The position numbers and the translations under genes are program-made. From NCBI RefSeq assembly GCF_041734645.1, contig NZ_CP162010.1, positions 1,178,001 to 1,242,000 of the forward strand: a stretch of 64,000 bases of DNA, read 5' to 3'. Under the pieces are notes generated by a model, which was given only the letters and a program-made list of their open reading frames with translations, had not been told where the DNA came from and made no database searches. The DNA is from Rodentibacter sp901420285. GTDB lineage: Bacteria; Pseudomonadota; Gammaproteobacteria; Enterobacterales; Pasteurellaceae. Numbering within the stretch: position 1 is the first letter of the stretch; each line of letters begins with the position of its first letter. This document shows positions 1 to 8,633 of this stretch, one piece after another.

Positions 1-1731
1 ATTCGACATATCTACAGTGGTGGTAGATTTCGCACCGCCTAACGCCGCGTGCACCGTCGCCGAGCCGGTGTACGCAAACAGATTCAGGAAATCCTTACCT
101 TGCGCCATTTCACCCAACATTTTGCGGGTTAGACGGTGATCCAAAAACAAGCCTGTATCCAAATAATCCGTCAGGTTCACCCACAATTTCGCGCCGTATT
201 CGTTCACATAAAAATATTCGCCTTTGTTCGCCAGTTTTTCATATTGATTAGTGCCTTTTTGTTTTTGACGCACTTTTAAAATCAACTTATTGGTTGCAAT
301 GCCGGTAACGTTCAACGTAGCATTTACCGCATCCAACAAGCGCTGACGGGCTTTATTTTCATCAATATTTTTCGGCGCAGCATATTCCTGCACGACAATA
401 TGATCGCCGTAACGATCTACCGCCAAATTATATTCCGGCAAATCCGCGTCATATAAGCGATAAGCGTCTAGCCCTTGTTGCTTCGCCCATTTCTCAATTT
501 TCTTGATATTCTTTTGCAGACGATTAGCAAAATCCACCGCTACCTCAGGTAAAGAAGAGCGCTCAGATTCAGCCGCACTTTCCACCCGTTTGGCAATTTG
601 GTAATTCTTCTGCACACAATCCAATGGACCGTTTTTCGCTTTAAATTGACGATGGGAACGCAAACGCAGGCAATCCAACAGGTTCGGCTCGCCACTGAAA
701 ATAGACAGGTTCCAACCGGCAAACTGTTGTTTCAAACGTTGCCCGAATACAGAATATAAGGCAATCAATGCCGGTGCGGTGCCTAAACGTTCGCCGTATG
801 GCGGATTACAAATCACCGTACCCGCCAAGTTCGGGCTTGGATTTTTAATCGCTGCCACATCGCCCTGTTGCCATTGCATTAAATGCGCTACGCCGGCATT
901 TTTAGCGTTTTGTTTGGCTTTTCGCAACACCTGATGATCCAAATCGAAACCGTAAAAGTGCGGTGGATTTTCACGTTGTTTTTCCGCTTCCGCCAACGCT
1001 AAAGCCGCTTCTTTCACTCTTTCCCACGCCGTCTGATTATGCCCCTGCCAAAAATCAAAGCCCCAATGTAGACGATACAACTGCGGCGCAATTTGTGCTT
1101 CCATTTGGGCCGCTTCAATTAGCAACGTACCGGAACCGCACATCGGATCCACTAACGGCGTGCCTTTTTGCCAGCCGGAACGCAACACTATCGCCGCTGC
1201 CAACGTTTCACGCAACGGCGCTTTGCCGGTATCTTCACGATAACCGCGTATGTGCAACGCATCACCGCTTAAATCGAGCGAAATCACCACCTCATCCCGA
1301 TTTAAATAGGCATGAATGCGAATATCCGGCTGCGCTTTGTCCACATTTGGACGAGCACGCCCACGACGTTCAAAATAATCCACGATGCCGTCTTTCACAC
1401 GCATCGCGCCGAATTGAGTGTGGCGAATTTCCTGATTCGTACCGTTAAAATCCACGAAAAATGTCACGCGCTCATCAAACTGAGTCAACCAATTAAAGCC
1501 CGATACGGCGGCATAAAGATCAAGATCGCTGTAAACTTTGGTTTCAATTAACGGAATTAAAATGCGCGACGCTAAGCGCGACCAAAGTAACGTACGATAA
1601 AGCGTTTCATCATCCGCTTGATAATGCACTCCGCCTTGTACGACTTTTGCATCTTGCGCACCAAGCTCAGTGAGTTCAACTTTTAGGAGTTCTTCAAAAC
1701 CACGAGAAGTGGTGGCAAATAGGTATTTCAT
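1..1731 (-). CDS. rlmKL: RlmKL, bifunctional 23S rRNA methyltransferase (3' end cut by the window)
   Basis: The reverse strand is open from an ATG at 1731 to the window edge, giving 577 codons and no stop, so the C-terminus is missing. The protein starts MKYLFATTSRGFEELL, followed by a THUMP-type RNA-binding region. A Rossmann methyltransferase follows, with a SAM motif DPMCGSGTLLIEAA near residue 194 and the catalytic NPPYGERLG near residue 307; this is the RlmL half, which makes m2G2445. The remainder, including FLNLFAYTGSATVHAA near the edge, is the RlmK half, which makes m7G2069. About 130 residues should be missing compared with the usual length of about 700. It acts on 23S rRNA during 50S assembly. 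It is the only gene in its direction before the tRNA cluster. Confidence 0.93.
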   Translation of the reverse strand, partial: MKYLFATTSRGFEELLKVELTELGAQDAKVVQGGVHYQADDETLYRTLLWSRLASRILIPLIETKVYSDLDLYAAVSGFNWLTQFDERVTFFVDFNGTNQEIRHTQFGAMRVKDGIVDYFERRGRARPNVDKAQPDIRIHAYLNRDEVVISLDLSGDALHIRGYREDTGKAPLRETLAAAIVLRSGWQKGTPLVDPMCGSGTLLIEAAQMEAQIAPQLYRLHWGFDFWQGHNQTAWERVKEAALALAEAEKQRENPPHFYGFDLDHQVLRKAKQNAKNAGVAHLMQWQQGDVAAIKNPSPNLAGTVICNPPYGERLGTAPALIALYSVFGQRLKQQFAGWNLSIFSGEPNLLDCLRLRSHRQFKAKNGPLDCVQKNYQIAKRVESAAESERSSLPEVAVDFANRLQKNIKKIEKWAKQQGLDAYRLYDADLPEYNLAVDRYGDHIVVQEYAAPKNIDENKARQRLLDAVNATLNVTGIATNKLILKVRQKQKGTNQYEKLANKGEYFYVNEYGAKLWVNLTDYLDTGLFLDHRLTRKMLGEMAQGKDFLNLFAYTGSATVHAALGGAKSTTTVDMSN

Positions 1732-1917
1732 GTAGATTCTCGGTAGGAAAAAAATCGGCGCGGATTATAGCATAAGTTTCAACTTGGTTAATTTAAATCG
1801 GCTTTCGCCAGACGAAGACGAACGAAAGTATCCAAATCGACAAAGAATGAATAAGCCTTGAGCTTTTTTAAGATAGGTTAAATTTGTGTTGAAAATCTAG
1901 ATGATGACAATAAAGAG

Positions 1918-1993
1918 TGGTGGGTCGTGAAGGATTCGAACCTTCGACCAACGGATTAAAAGTCCGCTGCTCTACCGACTGAGCTAACGACCC
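1918..1993 (-). tRNA. tRNA-Lys (anticodon TTT)
   Basis: The reverse complement folds as a complete 76-nt tRNA with acceptor GGGTCGT pairing with ACGACCC, a D-arm AGCTCAGTCGGTAGAGC, anticodon loop with TTT, a T-arm with GGTTCGAATCC and an encoded CCA. It is the last member of a Gly-Leu-Lys operon read leftwards. Confidence 0.97.
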
Positions 1994-2044
1994 TAAAGGC
2001 TTGATATTAAATGAGGAATTTTAAAGGATAGATAATCTTTAAAA

Positions 2045-2131
2045 TGGTGCCCGAAGCCAGACTTGAACTGGCACGCCTCGAAAGGCGAGGGATTTTAAAT
2101 CCCTTGTGTCTACCGATTCCACCACTCGGGC
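2045..2131 (-). tRNA. tRNA-Leu (anticodon TAA)
   Basis: This is an 87-nt class II tRNA with a long variable arm, an anticodon loop TTTAAAA giving TAA, and an encoded CCA. It is the middle gene of the tRNA operon. By eye its sequence looks identical to the second tRNA-Leu copy at 35784-35870. Confidence 0.97.
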
Positions 2132-2135
2132 AAAT

Positions 2136-2211
<76 letters not shown>

Positions 2212-2239
2212 ATTTGCTTATTGCTAAACAACGGCGCGT

Positions 2240-2267
2240 ATTTTACCGATTTACGAAATGCTGTCAA
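2240..2267 (-). promoter_or_regulatory. Promoter of the Gly-Leu-Lys tRNA operon
   Basis: On the reverse strand a perfect -35 TTGACA (2262-2267) is followed after 16 bases by a -10 TAAAAT (2240-2245). A GC-rich discriminator (ACGCGCC) follows, as expected for a stringently controlled stable-RNA promoter. The second tRNA operon has the same arrangement. Confidence 0.8.
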
Positions 2268-2400
2268 ACGAAAATCAACAAAAAAGTATCGACTGCTTAA
2301 AAATAATTCAAATGCCTAAAATCTATTCTATTACTGATAAATTTGAATAAGCGTTTGCATACACTTAAGCTTACACTTCGCAGCTCGTGTTAAACGTTTG

Positions 2401-3312
2401 CTATTCAGTTTTTCTACGCAACGAAACCTCGCCACCGTTAAACATCTTCAATTCAGCACCGCATTGAACCCGCAAATAACCACGCTTATCAATACCTTGC
2501 TCAATACCGGAAATCAAGCGTTGTTCCGTAATCACATTCACTTCACTGTTGAAAAACGCATTATGATTTTGCCACGCTTTTTGAAATTCAGCATTAATGC
2601 CTTCTTTTTCAAAGCGCTCTAAACGCGCATATAAATGTTGAATCAATGTTGGAAACAAGGTTTGACGATCAATATCGGGATCCATTTCACTCAACTGCGC
2701 ATAAGGCTGACTAATTTCCGTTTGCGTCGGCAATGACACATTAATCCCTACGCCAATCACCAAATTCAACAGGCCATTTTTATGATTGGCAATTTCCACC
2801 AAAATCCCGCCGAGTTTTCGTCCGTCGAACAAAATATCATTCGGCCATTTCACTTGCACGTTCAACACTTCGGCAATCGCCAAACCAATCACTAAACTCA
2901 ACCCCTCAATAGATTTTCTCGGGTCGAACGTCCAATAAAAACTAAAAATCATCTGCCCGGCAAAAGGGGAAAGCCATTGACGTCCACGTCGCCCTCTGCC
3001 TGCCGTTTGATACTCAGCAAGGCAAAGATCGCCTTTATTTAAATTCGGAATATTCTGCAAAATCCATTCATTTGTAGAACTCATGACGGGCTGGTAATGC
3101 ACCTGATAAGGCGAAAGTGCGGTCGAAATTTGTAAAGAATTTAATAAGGGAAGTTGCGGCACTAAACAATAGCCTTGTGCCGTTTCGATAATATTCAGCC
3201 CGGCGTCACGAAATTGTTGTAAATCCTCGGCTAAATTTTGTGAAAACTCGATCAAATTCGACCGCACTTTTTCCTCGCCGTCGGCGAGGTGGCTCAAGAG
3301 CACCGCATTCAT
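2401..3312 (-). CDS. birA: BirA, biotin-[acetyl-CoA carboxylase] ligase / biotin operon repressor
   Basis: The 303-residue protein attaches biotin to the AccB lysine. I chose the ATG at 3312 because GGAGG lies just upstream; an in-frame start 39 bases earlier has no ribosome binding site. An N-terminal winged-helix region (about residues 5-60) precedes the ligase domain with the biotinyl-AMP loop GRGRRGRQW and the KWPNDILF motif. A C-terminal SH3-like part follows. The start region is unusual: the codons after ATG (N-A-V-L) are written by the dispersed repeat (3299-3310), and a second repeat copy lies at 2455-2466. It is divergent from guaB across a PurR-like box. Confidence 0.93.
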   Translation of the reverse strand: MNAVLLSHLADGEEKVRSNLIEFSQNLAEDLQQFRDAGLNIIETAQGYCLVPQLPLLNSLQISTALSPYQVHYQPVMSSTNEWILQNIPNLNKGDLCLAEYQTAGRGRRGRQWLSPFAGQMIFSFYWTFDPRKSIEGLSLVIGLAIAEVLNVQVKWPNDILFDGRKLGGILVEIANHKNGLLNLVIGVGINVSLPTQTEISQPYAQLSEMDPDIDRQTLFPTLIQHLYARLERFEKEGINAEFQKAWQNHNAFFNSEVNVITEQRLISGIEQGIDKRGYLRVQCGAELKMFNGGEVSLRRKTE

Positions 3313-3323
3313 ATTTTTCCTCC

Positions 3324-3339
3324 GCGTAAACGTTTGCGA
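3324..3339. promoter_or_regulatory. PurR operator between birA and guaB
   Basis: The site GCGTAAACGTTTGCGA matches the PurR consensus ACGCAAACGTTTGCGT at 13 of 16 positions and keeps the AAACGTTT centre. It lies between the divergent birA and guaB starts, about 100 bases before guaB. PurR repression of guaBA is known in enterobacteria; its action on this site is inferred. Confidence 0.65.
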
Positions 3340-3387
3340 ATCATAGCACAAAACGAAAAATTCATTTCCAAAATGACGCGAAATCTG

Positions 3388-3393
3388 TATAAT
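3388..3393 (+). promoter_or_regulatory. -10 element of the guaB promoter
   Basis: A perfect TATAAT preceded by TG-like sequence is followed by the GC-rich discriminator CCCGCCGC, which suggests stringent control. The -35 region 17 bases upstream is weak. The distance to the guaB start codon is about 45 bases. Confidence 0.6.
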
Positions 3394-3437
3394 CCCGCCG
3401 CAATATTTTTTAACTTCAACTTAGCGAGAATATTGCA

Positions 3438-4904
3438 ATGTCTTTACGTATCAAACAAGAAGCCCTAACTTTTGACGATGTTTTACTCGTCCCTGCGCAC
3501 TCTACCGTGCTTCCAAACGCTGCCGACCTTTCCACTCAACTCACCAAAGAAATTCGCTTAAATATCCCCATGCTTTCTGCGGCAATGGATACCGTAACGG
3601 AAACCAAATTAGCCATCTCTTTAGCGCAAGAAGGCGGTATCGGTTTTATTCATAAAAATATGAGCATCGAACGCCAAGCGGATCGCGTGCGTAAAGTGAA
3701 AAAATTTGAGAGCGGTATCGTGTCTGAGCCTGTCACCGTTTCCCCTGATTTAACCCTTGCCGAACTTAGCGAATTAGTGAAGAAAAACGGCTTTGCAGGC
3801 TACCCTGTAGTCGATGCTGAAAACAACTTAATCGGGATTATCACCGGTCGTGATACCCGCTTCGTGAAAGATTTAAGCAAAACCGTTTCGCAAGTAATGA
3901 CCAAAAAAGACCGCTTGGTCACCGTGAAAGAAGGTGCAGCGCGTGATGAAATTCTTGCCTTAATGCACGAACACCGCGTGGAAAAAGTGCTTGTGGTGGA
4001 CGACAGCTTCAAGCTCAAAGGGATGATTACCGTAAAAGACTTCCAAAAAGCAGAACAAAAACCAAATGCGTGTAAAGATGAATTTGGTCGTTTACGCGTA
4101 GGTGCTGCAGTAGGTGCTGGCCCGGGTAACGAAGAACGTATTGATGCATTAGTGAAAGCCGGTGTTGATGTGTTGTTAATCGACTCTTCTCACGGTCATT
4201 CAGAAGGCGTGTTACAACGCGTGCGTGAAACCCGCGCAAAATACCCTAACCTTCCCATCGTGGCAGGTAACGTAGCAACCGCTGAAGGCGCCATCGCCCT
4301 TGCTGACGCCGGCGCAAGTGCCGTAAAAGTGGGTATCGGACCGGGTTCAATCTGTACCACCCGTATCGTCACCGGCGTGGGCGTGCCACAAATCACCGCT
4401 ATCGCAGACGCGGCTGCGGCATTAAAAGATCGCGGCATTCCGGTAATTGCCGACGGCGGTATCCGTTTCTCCGGCGACATCGCCAAAGCGATTGCTGCAG
4501 GCGCAAGCTGTGTAATGGTCGGTTCAATGTTTGCAGGCACAGAAGAAGCCCCGGGCGAAATCGAACTTTACCAAGGCCGTGCCTTCAAATCCTACCGCGG
4601 AATGGGTTCATTAGGTGCCATGGCTAAAGGCTCTTCAGATCGTTACTTCCAATCGGATAACGCGGCAGACAAACTTGTACCAGAAGGTATCGAAGGCCGC
4701 ATTCCATACAAAGGCTACTTAAAAGAAATTATCCACCAACAAATGGGCGGATTACGTTCGTGCATGGGCTTAACCGGTTGCCCGACTATCGAATCCTTAC
4801 GCACCAAAGCCGAATTTGTGCGTATCAGCGGCGCAGGCATCAAAGAATCTCACGTTCACGACGTGACGATTACCAAAGAAGCCCCGAACTATCGTATGGG
4901 CTAA
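3438..4904 (+). CDS. guaB: GuaB, IMP dehydrogenase
   Basis: The 488-residue cytosolic enzyme oxidises IMP to XMP with NAD, the committed step of GMP synthesis. The TIM-barrel catalytic domain is interrupted by two CBS domains (about residues 90-205). The catalytic cysteine sits in GPGSICTTR near residue 305, and the flap contains RGMGSLGAM. Length matches bacterial GuaB. guaA lies two genes downstream on the same strand, but a strong terminator directly after guaB and two intervening genes separate them, unlike the tight guaBA operon of E. coli. Confidence 0.98.
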   Translation: MSLRIKQEALTFDDVLLVPAHSTVLPNAADLSTQLTKEIRLNIPMLSAAMDTVTETKLAISLAQEGGIGFIHKNMSIERQADRVRKVKKFESGIVSEPVTVSPDLTLAELSELVKKNGFAGYPVVDAENNLIGIITGRDTRFVKDLSKTVSQVMTKKDRLVTVKEGAARDEILALMHEHRVEKVLVVDDSFKLKGMITVKDFQKAEQKPNACKDEFGRLRVGAAVGAGPGNEERIDALVKAGVDVLLIDSSHGHSEGVLQRVRETRAKYPNLPIVAGNVATAEGAIALADAGASAVKVGIGPGSICTTRIVTGVGVPQITAIADAAAALKDRGIPVIADGGIRFSGDIAKAIAAGASCVMVGSMFAGTEEAPGEIELYQGRAFKSYRGMGSLGAMAKGSSDRYFQSDNAADKLVPEGIEGRIPYKGYLKEIIHQQMGGLRSCMGLTGCPTIESLRTKAEFVRISGAGIKESHVHDVTITKEAPNYRMG

Positions 4905-4910
4905 CCGTGG

Positions 4911-4935
4911 GGTGGGCTTTAGCCCACCTTTTGTT
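4911..4935 (+). terminator. Rho-independent terminator after guaB
   Basis: A perfect 7-bp stem GGTGGGC/GCCCACC with a TTTA loop is followed by a short T run, starting seven bases after the guaB stop codon. Confidence 0.85.
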
Positions 4936-4992
4936 ATTTAAAGTGCGGTTGATTTTGTAAAAGTTTTGAAGTTCACTCTAAAGGAAAAAAAC

Positions 4993-5325
4993 ATGAAGAA
5001 ATTACTTATCGTTACCTTTCTAGGTTTATTAACTGCCTGCTCTATTCTGGGAACGACTTATTCAGGCAATACTATCGCCGATAACACATTAAAGTCAGAT
5101 GTAGAACAATCTTTAGGCAAACTATTCTTTTACGATACATCATGTCGAGTATCTTCCATTCATACCGAAATTGATAAGGTAGTATTTCAACCAGATGGAG
5201 TAACACCTAAAGCAAGTTATGAAACTTGGACTGCTACAGGATGTGATCAAACTCGAAAATTTAACGTACAAATGATCGCTGATAAAAATGGTGAAACAGA
5301 CATCACTGTTGGAATGAAACCTTAA
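4993..5325 (+). CDS. Small predicted lipoprotein, function unknown
   Basis: The 110-residue product has a short signal peptide ending in a lipobox LLTAC, so Cys16 should be lipidated. The ATG at 4993 is chosen because AAGG lies upstream and because it puts the signal peptide at the N-terminus; an upstream in-frame start only adds charged residues. The mature part is polar with two cysteines that might pair. I do not recognise the family. An uptake signal (4941-4949) lies before it, and no partner gene is obvious. Confidence 0.75.
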   Translation: MKKLLIVTFLGLLTACSILGTTYSGNTIADNTLKSDVEQSLGKLFFYDTSCRVSSIHTEIDKVVFQPDGVTPKASYETWTATGCDQTRKFNVQMIADKNGETDITVGMKP

Positions 5326-5335
5326 CTCACAATCA

Positions 5336-5385
5336 AAAAGCGGTCAATTTTCGCAAAACTTTTGCAAAATCCAACCGCTTACAAA
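5336..5385 (+). terminator. Imperfect hairpin between the lipoprotein and HAD genes
   Basis: The segment begins AAAGCGGT and ends ACCGCTT, with further inner complementarity (ATTTT with AAAAT, GCAAAA with TTTTGC). This gives a long imperfect stem. It lacks a clear T tract on the plus strand, so its terminator role is tentative. Confidence 0.4.
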
Positions 5386-5396
5386 CAGGAAACCCA

Positions 5397-6065
5397 ATGC
5401 TCAAAGCCATCATCTTCGATATGGACGGCGTGATTGTCGATACAGAATTTTTAGAATACGACTTACAAGCCCAATTCATCAAATCCATTAAAGAACATAA
5501 CCGCACTTTAACGCCCTTAGAGCGAGCAGAAGTGGTCGGCAAAAGCTTGAGCGAAATTCCTGAAATCGTGAAAAAATTAAGTGGTTCATCCCTGCCGTTG
5601 GAAGAAATCAAACAACGCTATTTTGACTTCTTCAAACAGCTTTTCAGCACCGTGGATTATCGTTCCATTTTCCGTGCGGATATTCTGAAAATCATTGAGT
5701 TCGCCAAACAGCACCGCATTGAACTGGCGGTAGCGTCCTCTTCTCGCTTGGAACATATTCAAAACATTCTGACGGAATGTGATATTATTCAGCACTTTGA
5801 TTTTATCGTGAGCGGCGAACAATTTGAACACAGCAAACCGGATCCGACAATTTATCGCTACACCTTGGAAAAACTCGGCGTAGAAGCCCAAAGTGCGGTT
5901 GCCATTGAAGATTCTTTTTTCGGCATTCAAGCCGCTCAAGCAGCCGGTATTCCCGTGATTGCTTATGAAGAAAAACGTATGCATATCGACCAATCCCACG
6001 CGGAATATTGCGGTAAAAATATGCTGGAAATTTTAGCGATTATTAAACAATTACATTCACATTAA
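5397..6065 (+). CDS. HAD-superfamily phosphatase, beta-phosphoglucomutase-like
   Basis: The 222-residue protein starts with the HAD motif I FDMDGVIVDTE, where Asp8 is the nucleophile and Asp10 the acid/base. A helical cap domain of subclass I follows. Motif II is SSSR, motif III the lysine in SKPDPTIY, and motif IV IEDSFFGI. This architecture fits sugar-phosphate phosphatases or phosphomutases of the PgmB/YcjU type; substrate cannot be told from sequence. It lies 23 bases upstream of guaA and could be cotranscribed with it. An uptake signal lies within the gene at 5891. Confidence 0.85.
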   Translation: MLKAIIFDMDGVIVDTEFLEYDLQAQFIKSIKEHNRTLTPLERAEVVGKSLSEIPEIVKKLSGSSLPLEEIKQRYFDFFKQLFSTVDYRSIFRADILKIIEFAKQHRIELAVASSSRLEHIQNILTECDIIQHFDFIVSGEQFEHSKPDPTIYRYTLEKLGVEAQSAVAIEDSFFGIQAAQAAGIPVIAYEEKRMHIDQSHAEYCGKNMLEILAIIKQLHSH

Positions 6066-6088
6066 TCTTACTTTCTATAAGGTAAAAA

Positions 6089-7660
6089 ATGACAAATATT
6101 CACCACCACAAAATCCTAATCCTCGACTTTGGTTCACAATATACACAACTCATTGCACGCCGCGTGCGTGAAATTGGCGTGTACTGCGAACTTTGGGCGT
6201 GGGATGTAACGGAAGAACAAATCCGTGAATTTAACCCAACGGGGATTATTCTTTCTGGCGGTCCTGAAAGCACCACGGAAGCCAACAGTCCGCGTGCGCC
6301 GGAATATGTGTTTAACGCAGGCGTGCCGGTGTTAGGCGTTTGCTACGGAATGCAAACTATGGCGATGCAGCTTGGCGGTTTAACCGAGACTTCGGACCAC
6401 CGCGAGTTCGGCTATGCGTCGGTTTCTCTTGAAAATTCGACCGCGCTTTTTGCCAATCTTAACGATAATTTGACTGCCTCCCAGCCGAAATTAGACGTTT
6501 GGATGAGCCACGGCGATAAAGTGACCCGCTTGCCGAATAACTTTGTTGTAACAGGCACAACCCCAACCTGCCCTATCGCGGCAATGTCGGACGAAAGCCG
6601 TCGTTTCTACGGCGTGCAGTTCCATCCGGAAGTCACCCACACGAAAAGCGGTTTGGAATTATTAACCAACTTCGTGGTGAACATTTGTGGCTGCGAAACC
6701 AAATGGACAGCAGAAAACATTATCGAAGACGCCGTCGCGCGTATTAAAGCGCAAGTAGGCAATGATGAAGTGATTTTAGGCTTATCCGGCGGCGTAGATT
6801 CATCCGTTGTCGCACTGTTATTACACAAAGCCATCGGCAAAAACTTACACTGCGTATTCGTGGACAACGGCTTGCTCCGCTTAAACGAAGGCGACCAAGT
6901 GATGGAAATGTTCGGCAATAAATTCGGCTTGAACATCACCCGCGTAAACGCAGAAGATCGTTTCTTAAGCGAACTTGCCGGAGTAGACGAACCGGAAGCA
7001 AAACGCAAAATCATCGGTAAAGTGTTCGTGGACGTGTTCGATGATGAATCGAGAAAATTGCCAAACGTGAAATGGTTGGCGCAAGGCACGATCTATCCGG
7101 ACGTGATTGAATCTGCCGCCAGCAAAACCGGCAAAGCCCATGTGATTAAATCCCACCACAACGTCGGTGGCTTACCGGATTATATGAAACTCGGTTTAGT
7201 AGAACCGCTCCGCGAATTATTCAAAGACGAAGTGCGTAAAATCGGCTTGGCATTAGGCTTACCGGCTGAAATGCTCAACCGCCACCCATTCCCGGGCCCA
7301 GGCTTAGGTGTGCGTGTGCTAGGCGAAGTGAAAAAAGAATACTGCGATTTATTGCGCCGTGCCGATGCGATCTTCATTGAAGAACTCCACAAAGCGGATT
7401 GGTATTACAAAGTCAGCCAAGCCTTCACCGTGTTCCTACCGGTGAAATCCGTAGGCGTAATGGGCGACGGACGCAAATACGACTGGGTAGTATCACTTCG
7501 TGCCGTCGAAACCATCGACTTTATGACCGCACATTGGGCACACCTGCCGTACGACTTACTCGGCAAAATCTCCAACCGAATCATCAATGAAGTAAACGGC
7601 ATTTCCCGCGTGGTGTACGACGTAAGTGGAAAACCACCGGCAACGATTGAGTGGGAATAA
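6089..7660 (+). CDS. guaA: GuaA, glutamine-hydrolysing GMP synthase
   Basis: The 523-residue enzyme converts XMP to GMP using glutamine and ATP. The N-terminal class I amidotransferase domain carries the nucleophile cysteine in GVCYGMQ and the His/Glu pair in QFHPEVTHT. The central ATP-pyrophosphatase domain has the P-loop GLSGGVDSS. The C-terminal dimerisation domain ends in the family-typical PPATIEWE. AAGG lies before the ATG (TATAAGGTAAAAA). It acts after guaB in the same pathway. Confidence 0.98.
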   Translation: MTNIHHHKILILDFGSQYTQLIARRVREIGVYCELWAWDVTEEQIREFNPTGIILSGGPESTTEANSPRAPEYVFNAGVPVLGVCYGMQTMAMQLGGLTETSDHREFGYASVSLENSTALFANLNDNLTASQPKLDVWMSHGDKVTRLPNNFVVTGTTPTCPIAAMSDESRRFYGVQFHPEVTHTKSGLELLTNFVVNICGCETKWTAENIIEDAVARIKAQVGNDEVILGLSGGVDSSVVALLLHKAIGKNLHCVFVDNGLLRLNEGDQVMEMFGNKFGLNITRVNAEDRFLSELAGVDEPEAKRKIIGKVFVDVFDDESRKLPNVKWLAQGTIYPDVIESAASKTGKAHVIKSHHNVGGLPDYMKLGLVEPLRELFKDEVRKIGLALGLPAEMLNRHPFPGPGLGVRVLGEVKKEYCDLLRRADAIFIEELHKADWYYKVSQAFTVFLPVKSVGVMGDGRKYDWVVSLRAVETIDFMTAHWAHLPYDLLGKISNRIINEVNGISRVVYDVSGKPPATIEWE

Positions 7661-7705
7661 AAATAAAGATTTCAGATTGTTTCTGATCGTTCCAAAAGTA
7701 CAATG

Positions 7706-7726
7706 ACCCCAGTTAGATACTGGGGT
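7706..7726 (+). terminator. Hairpin after guaA
   Basis: ACCCCAG and CTGGGGT form a perfect 7-bp stem with a 7-base loop, followed by a weak T-rich tail. It lies 45 bases after the guaA stop. It may be the guaA terminator or belong to the end of the insertion-element scrap that follows. Confidence 0.45.
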
Positions 7727-7772
7727 TATCTGTTTCTGGCGTTCTCACACAAACTCTACTTATTTCCCATTT

Positions 7773-7835
7773 TTGACGGTATATGTGAATAGCATCAAAG
7801 CCAAGCATCCTGATTATGGCTACCGACGGGTTCCT
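7773..7835 (+). pseudogene. Possible IS3-type transposase fragment
   Basis: About 20 codons read VYVNSIKAKHPDYGYRRV. The HP-x-YGYRR-V pattern is typical of the N-terminal part of IS3-family OrfB transposases. The reading frame then runs straight into antisense sequence of the DUF2301 gene. It does not come from the two IS copies at 16913 and 22765, whose corresponding segment reads RDGYRPMTF. The evidence is one short motif, so this is tentative. Confidence 0.35.
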
Positions 7836-8340
7836 AAATTTGATATTTCGTTTTATCGCCGATATCGAAATGCAACGGCATGCGCCATTTTTGAATTGCC
7901 AATAAAAGCAACAACGCACCGACAATTATTGATAGAACGCGCGTTAATATTGCTCCTTCAAACACCCAACTAAACCACAATAACAAAACAAAAACCGGCT
8001 GAAGGTTTAATAGTGGCACGCGAAAGCAAAAATATTCTTTAAAACAAAGCCCACCTAAGGTGAGTAATGCACCACCGAATGCCAATTCAGGCGCGCCTAA
8101 AATATAGCAAAGTAAACCAATCCAAGTGGCAAATTGAAAGGTTAAACGAAAATGTTTGAGATAAATATGCAATGAAGACGCACAACAGGTTGCGGCAATC
8201 AGAATTCCTAACAAGGCCTGCTGCGGATACCAAGAAAGCGCCAAAAAACTCAACGCGGCAACAACGAAGCCGATGCGATAAATAATAACGGTCAGATTGT
8301 CCCAAAAATCCATAGGCGATTGAATATGCGGATCTGCCAT
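7834..8340 (-). CDS. DUF2301 family integral membrane protein
   Basis: The 168-residue protein has about five or six hydrophobic segments and the family-like stretches ELAFGGALLTLGGLCFKEYFCFR and LQPVFVLLLWFSWVFEGAIL. I assign it to the DUF2301 group of uncharacterised inner-membrane proteins from recall of this pattern. AAGGAG lies before the ATG. The stop codon falls exactly where the transposase-like fragment begins, so the last residues may have been altered by an insertion. No function is known. Confidence 0.7.
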   Translation of the reverse strand: MADPHIQSPMDFWDNLTVIIYRIGFVVAALSFLALSWYPQQALLGILIAATCCASSLHIYLKHFRLTFQFATWIGLLCYILGAPELAFGGALLTLGGLCFKEYFCFRVPLLNLQPVFVLLLWFSWVFEGAILTRVLSIIVGALLLLLAIQKWRMPLHFDIGDKTKYQI

Positions 8341-8455
8341 AAATTCTCCTTATTTTGAAAAGTAAAAATTGATTAAAACGCCAACCTAACTCAATGAGTA
8401 AAACGGTTGTTATGTCATTTCAACGCTTGTAGAAGACGCGTTAGAGTATCAAAAT

Positions 8456-8489
8456 AGCACCGCATTGGAAGCAGCTCCAATGCGGTACT
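8456..8489. repeat. Inverted pair of the CAATGCGGTGCT repeat
   Basis: AGCACCGCATTGGA (exact motif, minus orientation) and TCCAATGCGGTACT (one mismatch) form a hairpin followed by GTTTTGA. It lies in the 293-bp gap between the DUF2301 gene and the mpl stop codon and may terminate mpl. Nothing else recognisable was seen in that gap. Confidence 0.8.
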
Positions 8490-8633
8490 GTTTTGAGATC
8501 TCATCGAAAAGGCCGTAACTTAACGCCAATAAATTCGAGAACCGCCTCCGAAACCGCTCAATGAACATAATTTTGATTCAGGCGTATAATTTCGAAAAAC
8601 GTTCATGTTTCCAATTACATCGGTTGAAGAAAA

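Noticed and set aside
963..1448. 161-residue plus-strand open frame
   Set aside because: It is antisense to the conserved rlmKL gene and has no family similarity that I can see.
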